NCBI RefSeq assembly: GCF_949628265.1
Contig: NC_088788.1
Coordinates: 26,708,335-26,772,334, forward strand
Length of the DNA: 64,000 nucleotides
Source: Cloeon dipterum
Taxonomy: Eukaryota; Arthropoda; Insecta; Ephemeroptera; Baetidae
Direction: 5' to 3'
Each line of letters starts with the position of its first letter. Position 1 is the first letter of the stretch. Shown here one piece after another: positions 1 to 9,586 of this stretch. The notes under the pieces were generated by a model, which was given only the letters and a program-made list of their open reading frames with translations, had not been told where the DNA came from and did not search any database. The translations under genes were made by a program, and so were the position numbers.

Positions 1-71
1 TCAACTTTTCTAATGAAATTTCAAACAAATTATTATTATTGCTATTATCTGCTCTTGACGTATGTATGTAC

Positions 72-160
72 CTTTTGGTTTCAATGTTTTTAACTTGATT
101 CCGTTTCCATCCAAGTTCGATTGCTCCATCGCTTAAGGTTGCGGCAGCTACTCTTGACCA
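72..160 (-). CDS. Candidate internal exon of an unrecognised minus-strand gene
   Basis: Read on the minus strand, this 89-nt block is bounded by a good acceptor (AAATTTCAG just above 160) and a donor (AAAAG followed by GTACAT just below 72). Only one of the three frames is open: it gives 29 residues beginning W-S-R-V-A-A-A and containing the string GAIELGWKRNQVKNIE, which has natural composition; the other two frames carry stops. I do not recognise the protein. The next exon would lie left of the window. This could be a chance open stretch, since the neighbouring DNA is simple AT-rich sequence and no partner exon is proven. Confidence 0.35.
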
Positions 161-1122
161 CTGAAATTTGACATTATTTATTTATTTAAAATCAATGGGC
201 AAATTCCATTAAAATAAATACTGAACCAATAATGTTCACAAGGCTATCTTTGAGTTTTAATGGAGAGAATACGTAAAATAAGTAATATGTATGTATGTAA
301 GATGCATATGAGACTGAAATTTTTTTCCAAACTATATAAGTTTTTGATAAAAACGGCAAAATCTCGATTTAAATTTTTGTCCAGAGTGTATTTACAGGCT
401 ATTATTACGTACATATCTATTAAGAATAACGCAAACTTCTAAAAAGATACTTCTTCCTCTCAAGCCTGGCCAAAGATTGCTATCATGAGAGGAATGTGGA
501 TCATTTTGAAACGATAGAATAGAGACCAAAAGAGGCTATGACTGTATGATTAAAAGGAATGGTGTAACTAGTTTTAAATGTTAAAAGTAATACATAATTA
601 TCTATACAGTACATGTCATACATATTATGTATACATATTTATGTATTATGTACTATGGCCATATGTATCATCATATCTAATACCTATTATATGCATCCTT
701 AGATAAGTATCTATCATAGATACATAACAATAAGATGCAAAATGTCTCTTAAATTAATTTCTAACTAAATACATACACGAAGTAATGCGGTGATACATAC
801 CAGTTTGTGGTATCAATTATGTATTATCGGTATGTATGTATTATTATCAATTATCGCAATTATCATACAAAACAGTGTGAACTGAACTCAACTAACTTGT
901 CAATGAATCTCATGCGTAACAGCATTAATGACAATTATTCCTATCTTACAGATTGCATCATCGAAGAGTGAAGACGTTAACTTTTGAGGTCATTTCTAAA
1001 ATGATTAATACTTTCATCATAAATACTTACCGAAACATCACAACAAATGCGTGATTTTTCGGAGTAGCGGCTTCCCCAACATGGAACGACAAAAGCAAAG
1101 CACCCGCATATTTTTCATTCAA

Positions 1123-1453
1123 TTATTCGTTGTGTTGAGAAGCTCTTTGAAAAGTTTCAACAGGGGCGTAACCCAGCCTATCGCAAGCTTCTAGTCCTCC
1201 TTGCTTTTGCATTTCAGATATGTATGTATTATTATACATATAATCCAGCTGATTGAACCAGGACTGAACGAAGAAAATAGGGAACAGACTATTTTCTTTC
1301 AACCGTCTATATTTCTCGAAAAGCGATCGACTGAATCTCAAAATGGCACTTGCACTTGTCATTAGATGTCTTCCTCGGTCAATGAATGGTAAATCGTAGA
1401 TATTTGTATCTAACTCTTTGTTAAATGATGTATCATATGTACTTAGGCTCTGT
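1123..1453 (-). CDS. Candidate terminal exon, unrecognised minus-strand protein
   Basis: On the minus strand a clear pyrimidine-rich acceptor (TTGTATTTTTACAG) is followed by about 109 open codons ending in TAA at 1123-1125. The peptide is balanced and not low-complexity, with stretches such as FPIFFVQSWFNQLDY and EACDRLGYAPVETFQRAS. It contains a possible internal donor (ATGTATAA near 1232), so it might instead be an internal exon leading toward the block at 72-160. I do not recognise a family. It lies only about 120 nt from the SDHD exon on the other strand. Coding status is inferred from length, composition and acceptor only. Confidence 0.3.
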
Positions 1454-1574
1454 AAAAATACAAAAAATATCAATAACCTCACCAATTTTCATGACATAAC
1501 AATCTATCAGTTCTGTCGCATTAGTTTTACCGAGCGATAAAATATGTTACTAATTTTATGTTTGACCTTGACAG

Positions 1575-2089
1575 GATCTATCCGAACGAGCCATATGTGG
1601 TCAAAGGGCCAACTCAACGGCAGCATCTTCAAACACTACCCTGCCGCTGGTCTACTGGCCAAGGACAGAAATGCCATGGTTGCTGTTGCTCCTCGAAGAG
1701 AAATGTCTGATGGTGGGGACCACGTCAAACTGTGGACAGCTGAGCGTGCCCTCAGCGTCGGCCTCTTGAGCATCATCCCAGCTGCCTTCATTGTCCCCAG
1801 TCCTGCGATGGACTATCTCCTTGCCGTTTCTCTCGTCATGCACTGTCATTGGTAACCTAGCTACTTTGTATATAAAACTCCAGCCAGGTGTATCATTGAT
1901 TCTCATTTTAGGGGCATTGAGGCCTCCGTAGTGGATTACATCAGGCCAAACATCTTCGGGCCTGTCATTCCCAAAGTGGCCATTGCCTCGCTTTATGGAT
2001 TGTCCATCTTTGCCCTTGGCGGTCTCATTTACTTCTCATACAGTGATGTCGGCCTGGTCAACGCAGTGAAAATGTTCTGGAAGTTGTAA
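1575..2089 (+). CDS. SDHD: Succinate dehydrogenase cytochrome b small subunit (CybS), 5' end missing
   Basis: Two coding exons are visible, 1575-1851 and 1912-2089 (TAA at 2087-2089), with a 60-nt GT-AG intron inside the Trp codon of the family motif H-C-H-W-G. About 150 residues are seen. CybS anchors complex II in the mitochondrial inner membrane and helps hold heme b and ubiquinone. The sequence shows a short presequence-like basic stretch (RREMSDGG), then three hydrophobic helices (around LSVGLLSIIPAAFIV, AMDYLLAVSLVMHCHW and VAIASLYGLSIFALGGLIYF). The H-x-H-W-G segment carries the family's heme-ligand histidine, and VVDY matches the conserved Asp-Tyr pair at the quinone site. The C-terminus KMFWKL matches animal SDHD. 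The exon at 1575 starts after an acceptor with a CTAAT branch-like site, so the initiator exon is further upstream, either unrecognised or outside the window; the ATG at 1544 is intronic. Confidence 0.92.
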
Positions 2090-2245
2090 ATTGGTACAGA
2101 AAATAGACTGCAATTGGTAGGTGGTCAATAGGCTCTATTTATTTAAGAATGCTTTTGCCACTCTCAATGGAATGCAAAAATCTAATTGATTCAATGCAGC
2201 TGTATTGTCTCAAGGATACAAGCACGTTATAACTTCATTCTTTTA

Positions 2246-2251
2246 AATAAA
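2246..2251 (+). other. Poly(A) signal of SDHD
   Basis: A canonical AATAAA lies about 157 nt after the SDHD stop codon, within AT-rich 3' sequence, and is the first good signal downstream. It would give a 3'UTR of about 180 nt. From here to 3418 I see no coding sequence, only AT-rich spacer. Confidence 0.6.
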
Positions 2252-3418
2252 TTGTAAAATGAGTGTTGCTAAACTGAGCATTTTTAATTACATTTAATTT
2301 TTAAATCTATATGTACCGATTGTATCTCTTCAAGCACAGTTTGATTGTTGGAAGACTGCTCCACTCTTGAATAATTCAACAAGCGCTGCCGCGTTTTGCT
2401 ACACAACTCACTGATCCACAATGGCTATTCATTACTGAGGTGCATCAGCATACCAAACCAAACTACTTGCATGAATAGACATTTCATGCATAACAATGCC
2501 GAATACAGATGAGATTCTTGGACCTTTGGTTTGAATAGCAAATGTCACGGAGTATACATACTTAGTTATGCTTTTAAAAATGTAAAAATTCCATTAGTTA
2601 CAGCCGTTCTAACACTACTACCTCTGTAAAAAGTATTCAACTTTAGTGAGTAATTTTAGCAAAAGAGCGAAGTGATAAATATCGAAAGAACCCTTTCTTC
2701 AAATGACTTCAACATAACAACAGAATTAAATAACAAGTTATGCTATGAGAGATTAAAAGGCAGTTACATTATTGTCATATATTTTAAATTGCCTCCTTTT
2801 TTCTTCAAAAGCCTCTAGTTACACATAACAATTAACACAAACAGTTAATCTTGTTTTGGAATTTGCCTTACTTTACCTCACTTGAGCGGCAGAGGTTGTG
2901 AGCCTATCAGCCATTAAAGCATATCAATCTAACTGGGGAAAAAAGGAATATGACTGAGATAAGGGATAAAATAAAAAGGGAAAACCATAGGGCAAAACAA
3001 TATTTTTTATAAAATTGGTTTAACAAAATATGCAATATACAAGCAATATCTACCACAATCTGTGAACATCCAATGTGACTAACAATAAGTATTTGAAAAT
3101 TTGGCTTAAAAGTTTAAGTGATTTAATCCTCATCTTTCAGAGATATGCAAAACTTGTCTGTATGGTGTTGCCAAAATTGACTCTGCGTGTTACATACTAC
3201 TAATATGCTTGAGATTACCATTATTGAAACTTGTATGCATAATTTTGATGTGTTATCATTTCTTCATTTTTAAATGAATGATAAAAGTCAACTGAAATGG
3301 GTAAGTTGTGTGCTTTCATTAGTTAACTGCCCTGAGCAGGCCATAGTGAGGGCGTTTCGTCCACTTCCGCCATTAGCACGTCCTCATGCTCACCTCTGTC
3401 CAAATTTTGCGCTTCCTG

Positions 3419-4634
3419 TCATCTGGCGCTGTTGTTCTTGAAGAAAACATGCAGCGCCTCCCACTGCTTGCTGCGCAGCAGAATGTGCGGCCGTTTTTCA
3501 GCCATGAAGCTCACCGCCTTTTCCGGCGTCCAGCCGTGTTTCTACAAATAAGACATTTAGTCAATATAATTCACGGCGAATAAATTAGTATTCTGTACCT
3601 GCATGAGGTAGCAGCCAACTAGCGTGGCACTCCTTGTTCGGCCAGCTTTGCAGTGAACGTAAACGGAGCCACCAGTGCCTCGGAACTTGTCAATGAACAA
3701 AACTCCCTTTTGCAACTTTTCTTGGCATGGTGTTTCAAAGATGTCTGTAGTGCTGAGCTGCAAAAACTCCACGCCACGAGCTTTCCAAGACTGAAAAAGT
3801 AGAATACATTTTTTAAATAAGACTTGTAACATTAACATGAATTTAGATTTATCACCAAAATATTTGGAGTTTCTTTTAATTTTGTATTTTGAATATTCCT
3901 TGATTTAAGTAACCAATGAAACTGTTGATATTTATCCTTTATCTCTATATCAAAGTATTTTTTAAATCAAATTTGATACAAATATACTGAACAAAATGTT
4001 CCTCATGAACATTTTGGACAGTAAATTAGGAAGGGTCAAGGCTCTATTCTCAACTAAATTCGCTAAATTCGGAATGAATAGAGGCTGGAGGTTACAGCAG
4101 ACACGCCTCATTTTGAAAATTTTCATTATTAAAATCTAGAAATATTTTGTTGCAAAATTAAATTTTTCATCCTATCCCATTATAAAATAAGATGCGATTT
4201 TTGAGGCTGCAGGATTCTTTTTATCCTACTTGCAGCAAATTAAGGTGCACCTAATTAAGGGGAGAAAAGTTTTATATTATTCTAATTTGGGGAGGCACCT
4301 AAGATTGAAAGCCAATATAGGTGAGATTATACAAACCAACCTCTCTATCATTGGAAAAAAGCCATAGCTCGTAATCCTCGTTCATAGAAACGACCCCTTT
4401 GACATTTTCTTCTTTGATCAGCTGCAAAAAGAGTAAATTTTCCAACCCAAGTAAATTTCTATGGATGATAAATATAAAAATGTTTTTATTGTATACCTGT
4501 TCTGTCATATTTTGAAACGGAAGGGCTCCCAAGAGAACGGTCTCATCGATGCGGTCGTACCACCGACGAGCTGATACTTTTTCCATGACCACATTGTAGA
4601 ACAGTGTGGGGTAAAAAGAGAGCCGGGCAAACAT
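3419..4634 (-). CDS. PTPMT1: Mitochondrial PGP phosphatase / protein-tyrosine phosphatase, complete
   Basis: Coding exons on the minus strand are 4497-4634, 4341-4421, 3599-3790 and 3419-3541. All are phase 0, with GT-AG introns, and total 177 aa, close to the compact family size. PTPMT1 removes the phosphate from phosphatidylglycerophosphate to give phosphatidylglycerol, the cardiolipin precursor, at the matrix face of the inner membrane. Visible hallmarks are the N-terminal hydrophobic/basic targeting stretch, [15 protein letters not shown], the SMNEDYEL segment (family EEYE-type motif), TTDIFETP supplying the general-acid loop, and the catalytic P-loop [11 protein letters not shown] (Cys nucleophile and invariant Arg). 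The C-terminus is [16 protein letters not shown]. The start is the first ATG of the mature exon, in frame with MFARLSFY. It is head-to-head with SerRS. Confidence 0.94.
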
Positions 4635-5127
4635 TATTTTAAAATCCAGGCCTGTAATAAAATTTGATCGAATTTTATAACATCTGACAGAATAAATTTC
4701 CTATAATAACGCACTATCAAACGGGTAAGGCTACGCGTGAAAGTGGCACATGGCATTAATCAAACGCCACAGTTTTGTGCCACTTTTGATACTTAAGTGA
4801 AATAGTTCGAATTCAGCAGAGAAGGTATAAAGGAGCACGATGACTTACCTGCGGTTGAGAAGAGGAGCGAGTGGTGCGGAACACGCGAAAGAGATGACAG
4901 ACAGTCACGTCAGAGGAAGTTGTGGTGCATTCATATGCAGAAAAAGTGACCCATGACCTGGAATACCTATGGACACCCTGTAAAAATCTAACAAGAAGAA
5001 AGAGAAACTCGTATTGGAGAACACACAGGCTCAGAGCGCAGGCAGCGGCCAGCGGCAGAGAGCAGAGGTCCTCGGCCCTCGAGCAAATCGAATTTTCCCC
5101 TTCTCCTCCGCTCCACGCCCCTCTCAA
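4635..5127 (-). promoter_or_regulatory. PTPMT1 5'UTR with intron and shared upstream region
   Basis: On the minus strand an acceptor (TTTTATTACAG) gives a UTR boundary at 4651, and a strong donor (CAG followed by GTAAGTCA) ends an upstream exon at 4849. This predicts a 5'UTR intron of 197 nt (4652-4848). The upstream exon would run from around 5.1 kb, in a GC-richer patch. About 850 bp separate the PTPMT1 and SerRS start codons, so the two housekeeping genes probably share a divergent promoter region. No TATA box stands out. Between 5130 and 5260 there are repeated ACCGGT/ACCGG words in AT-rich sequence. Confidence 0.5.
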
Positions 5128-5484
5128 TTTATCGTAACCGATTAATTATTTTTTAAACTACCGGTTTATCGTTGTGATTTATAGGCGTCTAACAACAAAA
5201 ATTAAACTAACCGGTACTAGAATTTTAAGCTATAACCGGTATTAATGAAAACCGTAAAGAGTCTGTACCTAACTTCCTTCCCGGCTGGCCGACGTACACA
5301 ACACACGCGCTCCCGTTTTCCAGCGGCAGCAGAAAATTAAACAAATTAGCAAATTTTACAGCAGAAGTCGACTCATCACGATTTACTGACGTCTTGCTTC
5401 TTGCCCTCGTTTGCGTACATAGATTTCAGTCCACTTTTACCGTGCTGCAGATCTTGTAAAGCCACGTGAGCACACAGCATCAGG

Positions 5485-8400
5485 ATGGTCCTTGATATGG
5501 ATAACTTTAGAACTGAAAGGGGTGGAAACCCTGAGAAGGTTCGAGAAAACCAGGCGAAACGCTTCAAGAATGTCACCCTGGTGGACACTGTTCTGGAAAT
5601 GGACGCTAAGTGGAGACAGCGTAAGCATATGAATAATTAAACAAAAAAATTAAATTGCGCTGAGTCGATTTAAAAACTGACGCAATTATTAATAGGAGTT
5701 GGCTGTTTTACTGATCAATTTCAATTATGAGTTATCTTTTTAAAAATGAACTCTATTTATTGATTAGTACAGTATAATTATTAATTTTGAACTTTTATGT
5801 TTAGTTCGCCATAAAGCAGACACTTGGAATAAGTTGAAAAATGTATGCAGCAAAGAAATCGGCGAAAAAATGAAGGTAAACACCATTTTTTCTTGCACGC
5901 TTTCTTCTGCCACTTTTCTCTTTCTTTCAAACTCTTGACCTTTGGTAATGGTGGTGGTTTCATGGTCCTTTTCCCTTGCAGAAAAATAGAAAGTCAAACA
6001 CAGAAGAAAAGAAGACTGCTCCTGAACCAGACTTAGTAGCTGAGCTAAAAAAATCTGGCCTTTCTCAACTTAATATCCATTTAAGTGAAAACAGTTATAT
6101 CCAGTTCCATGAGCCCACAATGGCTGACTATGAAATGTTCAAACATGTCAAAACTTTGCCCTACAAAGATTGGCCAAACATTACGCGATGGATGACGCAC
6201 ATTGAAAGCTTCGGGGAGGAAGCTAAGAACTTCCCTCAGGTGCTTAAAATCTGCATGTTAGGTGTATGATTTTGATCTACCGCAATTCTTCCAGCGATTC
6301 TTTTGTAGCTTTTCATTTTCTTTTTTCATAATTGTTAAACTTGAGAGCAAATCAGAGCAACTAATTAATGAGTTATTTGCAGAAAAAGGAAGCAGCTGGA
6401 ACTGACGACACTCTTCCTGATGGCCTTGAAAGCAAAGTGATTGAAGTGACCTCTGATCAGCTGAAGGCCTTGACTGTAGTCCAGATCAAGAAAGTGCGAT
6501 TGTTGATTGATGCAGGAATTCTCGCCAACGACCAAGAATTGATCGAGGTTGAGAAACTAAGGAACAACGCCCTCAGAGAGATTGGCAACATCACCCATCC
6601 TTCTGTGCCCATCAGCGATAATGAGGCAAGTAGTTGAAACTTCCAGATTCCCACCCACAAATGTTGCTGACTACGAATCTTTAGGACGAGAATAAGGTCG
6701 AGCGCACATTTGGCGATTGCGAAAGCAGGAAAAAATATTCGCATGTAGATCTGATCCACATGATTGATGGCATGGATGGAGAAAGAGGAGCTGTTGTTGC
6801 TGGAGGACGCGGCTACTATCTGACTGTAAGTGATATAACCTTAAAAAAGTGAAAAAATTACGTTGCATTTCAACAAGTTTTCGAGCTAATTTTGGACAGT
6901 CACATTTTTTACCTTAAAAATTTTGTCACATAGAACCCTGTATTTTCTGCAAAATCATATGAGCTTTAATAAATTCATTGTTACAAGTCTTAATTATCTC
7001 ACAATTCTCACAGGGTCCAGCAGTTTTCCTAGAGCAAGCGCTCGTTCAATTGGCCCTCCGCAAGCTGCAGGAAAAGAACTACACACCCCTTTGCACGCCA
7101 TTTTTCATGAGGAAGGAGATTATGCAAGAAGTGGCTCAATTGTCCCAGTTTGACGAGGAATTGTACAAAGTGACTCTTTCAATCTATGTTCAAAACTCGT
7201 TTACTTAATTTTAATTTTCTCTCACAGGTGGTTGGCAAGGGCAGTGAAAAGGCTGGAGATAAAGATTTGGAGGAAAAGTACTTGATTGCCACGTCGGAGC
7301 AGCCAATTGCCGCCTACCACAGAGGGGAGTGGATGGCTGAGTCCTCCCTGCCCATCAGGTATGCTGGTTTGTCCACTTGCTTCAGACAAGAAGTTGGATC
7401 TCATGGCCGGGACACCAGAGGCATTTTCCGCGTTCACCAATTCCAAAAGGTTCAAAATTCTAACACTCTGTAAAACTAAATGAAGAATTATAATTAATTG
7501 TTGAATTTCTTAATAAAAATACTATAGAATCATAATTTTTCTCACGTTTTAAATTACCTTTCAGGTTGAACAGTTTTGCATCACCTCGCCCCATGACAAC
7601 AAATCATGGGAAATGATGGACGAAATGATTGGAAACGCTGAAGGATTCTGCAAGGACCTTGGCATCCCTTACCAGATTGTCAACATCGTGTCAGGTGCCT
7701 TGAATCACGCCGCCTCCAAGAAGCTGGATCTTGAGGCGTGGTTCCCTGGATCGGGTGCCTTCCGCGAGCTTGTCTCCTGCAGCAACTGTCTGGATTACCA
7801 ATCCAGGAGGCTCCTCATCAGATATGGCCAAACCAAGAAGATGAACGCAACGGTAATTTTTAATAATTGGTTGCACTTTATATTTGAGACTAGCATGCCT
7901 TTTGGGTACCTCACAATCTCTAGAATAATTTATGTCTGATCCAAGTAAAATTTATGTTGTACTTGTTCAGAGTAATAAGCAATATATATATTCACTAAAT
8001 GCAATTATTAAAAAAAATTGTTCAATTAAACTACCAACCAAACTGATCCAAAGTAAAAAATATGGTTTAAAAAAAATCGTTTTTTGTAAAGCTGTTCTTG
8101 AGTAAAAATTCGCTCTCAAGAATTTTTATTGTTGGTTTGAATGCCTTCCCTTTGAAGTATGAGTATTTCATATTTATATTTTTTTCTAAGTTGTGAGCTA
8201 ACTAAGAAGGTAATTATTTGTGTGATCTCTTTATTTGGTGCTTATATTAATTCAATCCAATGTTCTTTCAGACTGAGTATGTCCACATGTTGAACGCGAC
8301 CATGTGTGCCACAACTCGAGTGATCTGCGCCATCCTTGAGAACTATCAGACGGAAACTGGAATAAAAGTTCCCGAAGTGCTGAAACCGTACATGCCTGCA

Positions 8401-8562
8401 GGTATAAATTCTCTTCCTCAAATTGTCTCTGATACTAACTGCTCATGTTAATATCTAGTTTACCAAGATGAAATTCCATTCGTCAAGACGGCACCGATTG
8501 AAGAAACAGAAACAAAGAAAGGAAAAAAGCAGGCTGGGAAGCTCAAGCAAGGAGAGGAGTAA
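5485..8562 (+). CDS. SerRS: Cytosolic seryl-tRNA synthetase with an inserted GST-C-like domain
   Basis: Ten coding exons: 5485-5620, 5805-5875, 5982-6239, 6383-6625, 6685-6825, 7014-7169, 7228-7449, 7565-7852, 8272-8401 and 8459-8562. They join in frame to 582 aa; without the third exon it is 496 aa, the usual size. The enzyme charges tRNA-Ser (and tRNA-Sec) in the cytosol. The N-terminus (MVLDMDNFR, then [18 protein letters not shown]) starts at the only plausible ATG and matches animal SerRS. The coiled-coil arm includes [13 protein letters not shown]. The class II core has motif 1 around [15 protein letters not shown], the [12 protein letters not shown] serine-site loop, motif 2 [17 protein letters not shown], and motif 3 near [20 protein letters not shown]. 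The tail is short and lysine-rich ([15 protein letters not shown]); the vertebrate UNE-S extension is absent. Intron 4 uses a GC-AG donor. The third exon (residues 70-155) is a domain insertion, described separately. Confidence 0.96.
5982..6239 (+). other. GST-C / eEF1B-beta-like domain exon inside SerRS
   Basis: This 258-nt exon is phase 0 at both ends, so inclusion or skipping leaves the SerRS frame intact (EKMK joins directly to KKEAAGTDD). It encodes a Lys/Glu-rich linker ([11 protein letters not shown]), then a compact domain. Key words are [24 protein letters not shown] and [14 protein letters not shown]. These follow the pattern of the N-terminal domain of eEF1B-beta/delta and the GST-C-like domain of metazoan CysRS and related synthetases (G-L-x-x-L-N, then S-Y, then P-S-x-A-D-x-x-x-F, then R-W-x-x-H-I-x-S-F, then F-P). 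In those proteins the fold mediates docking to eEF1B or the multi-synthetase complex. Human and Drosophila SerRS, as I know them, lack it. The flanking introns are short (106 and 143 nt). Whether the exon is constitutive or alternative cannot be seen. Confidence 0.85.
6626..6684 (+). other. GC-AG intron of SerRS
   Basis: The donor reads GAG followed by GCAAGT, with the acceptor CTTTAG. Joining GAG (6625) to GACGAG (6685) gives PISDNE-DENKVER, the expected SerRS order. The nearest GT, four nucleotides downstream, would shift the frame and meet a stop. AG/GCAAGT is the classical strong GC-AG donor. Confidence 0.85.
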
Positions 8563-9439
8563 AACACGAATTTTGATTTTTCACAGACTCTATAACCTAA
8601 TTCACGGTCAGGGTGATTTTAAGTGACGATTGTTTGAAAGTGTCAATTGGTAACTGTTGCTAGATTTAACTACATTTCTGTTGGAAGGCGTCCTTAAAGG
8701 ACCCTTTTTAATTTCAATCATTTTTCTATTTATTGCTATTGAAATTCAGTAAACAAAACCTCCAACGAATTTTCAAGTGTTTTATTTATCAGATGATACT
8801 GTATTATGTGAAAGACTATGGGCAATGCCCATTTTGATCAATTAAATTAATATTATACCATCATATGAAGGTGACAAGAGATACAAAAGATAAATATTGA
8901 CATGGTGTTAGATTAATTTGCTGAACTGAGTGATGAGAAATACCAGCTTGTGCCAGGCCACATATTGTCAGCACCTTTTGTGATTAATTTCCACGTTGTC
9001 ATGAATCTGACATGGCTATTGATCTTTGCTCACCCTTTTCTAAGCAAAGTCGTTGCCCTCCGCTTGCAAAGAAATTGATGGAATTTTGCATCTAATATAC
9101 GCTTTTTAATTTTTCGACACACTAAGAAATGGCTACATCCTCAAGCTTAATCATCATAATTTAATGAATGAAAATAATTCCCACTAATTTCCAATTAATA
9201 TTTAAACAAAACGATGTCAAAACAATTTTTGACCTGCGTTGAATGGTCACTTCCGCATTTTGACGTGCGTGCGTGCATAAAAATCAAAGACAATATATGA
9301 TCAAAGCGCCGCTTAAATTAGTAATGATGCCATGGGGGTAGGTAGCTTGTTTTCGTTAATGTACGGCATGCGCCGGGGGAAGTGGGGACGTTGACTGTCC
9401 ATAGGAGTGCATATATCATAGCTACACTTGTTGTATCGA

Positions 9440-9567
9440 CCTCTTTATATACCAACGCTCATTCCCCGCAACATAGACAGACAATGGAAAATCCGTTCGC
9501 AAGTGAGTCAGTAGTGACAATGACTCGCGTTGGCACCAACGCAATTTCCAGCGCGCTCCGTGACTGA
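9440..9567 (+). promoter_or_regulatory. Upstream region and 27-codon uORF of the REJ gene
   Basis: A TATATA word at 9446-9451 lies about 140 nt before the main start codon; an initiator-like TCATTC follows at 9459-9464, too close to be its usual partner. An upstream ATG at 9484 opens 27 codons that stop at 9565-9567, only 19 nt before the ATG of the large gene, so it would act as a uORF if transcription starts upstream. A GTGAGT word at 9501 could instead be a splice donor, so the 5'UTR structure is uncertain. Confidence 0.3.
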
Positions 9568-9586
9568 CCTGAAAATTAGCTCCAAA

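Noticed and set aside
1544..1574. ATG at 1544 as the SDHD start codon
   Set aside because: The stretch has a branch-like CTAAT and a pyrimidine-rich run ending in AG, so it is the end of an intron; the peptide before the acceptor is unlike any CybS.
9446..9464. TATATA plus TCATTC as a complete core promoter for the REJ gene
   Set aside because: The spacing of about 15 bp is too short for a TATA-initiator pair; listed only as weak upstream words.
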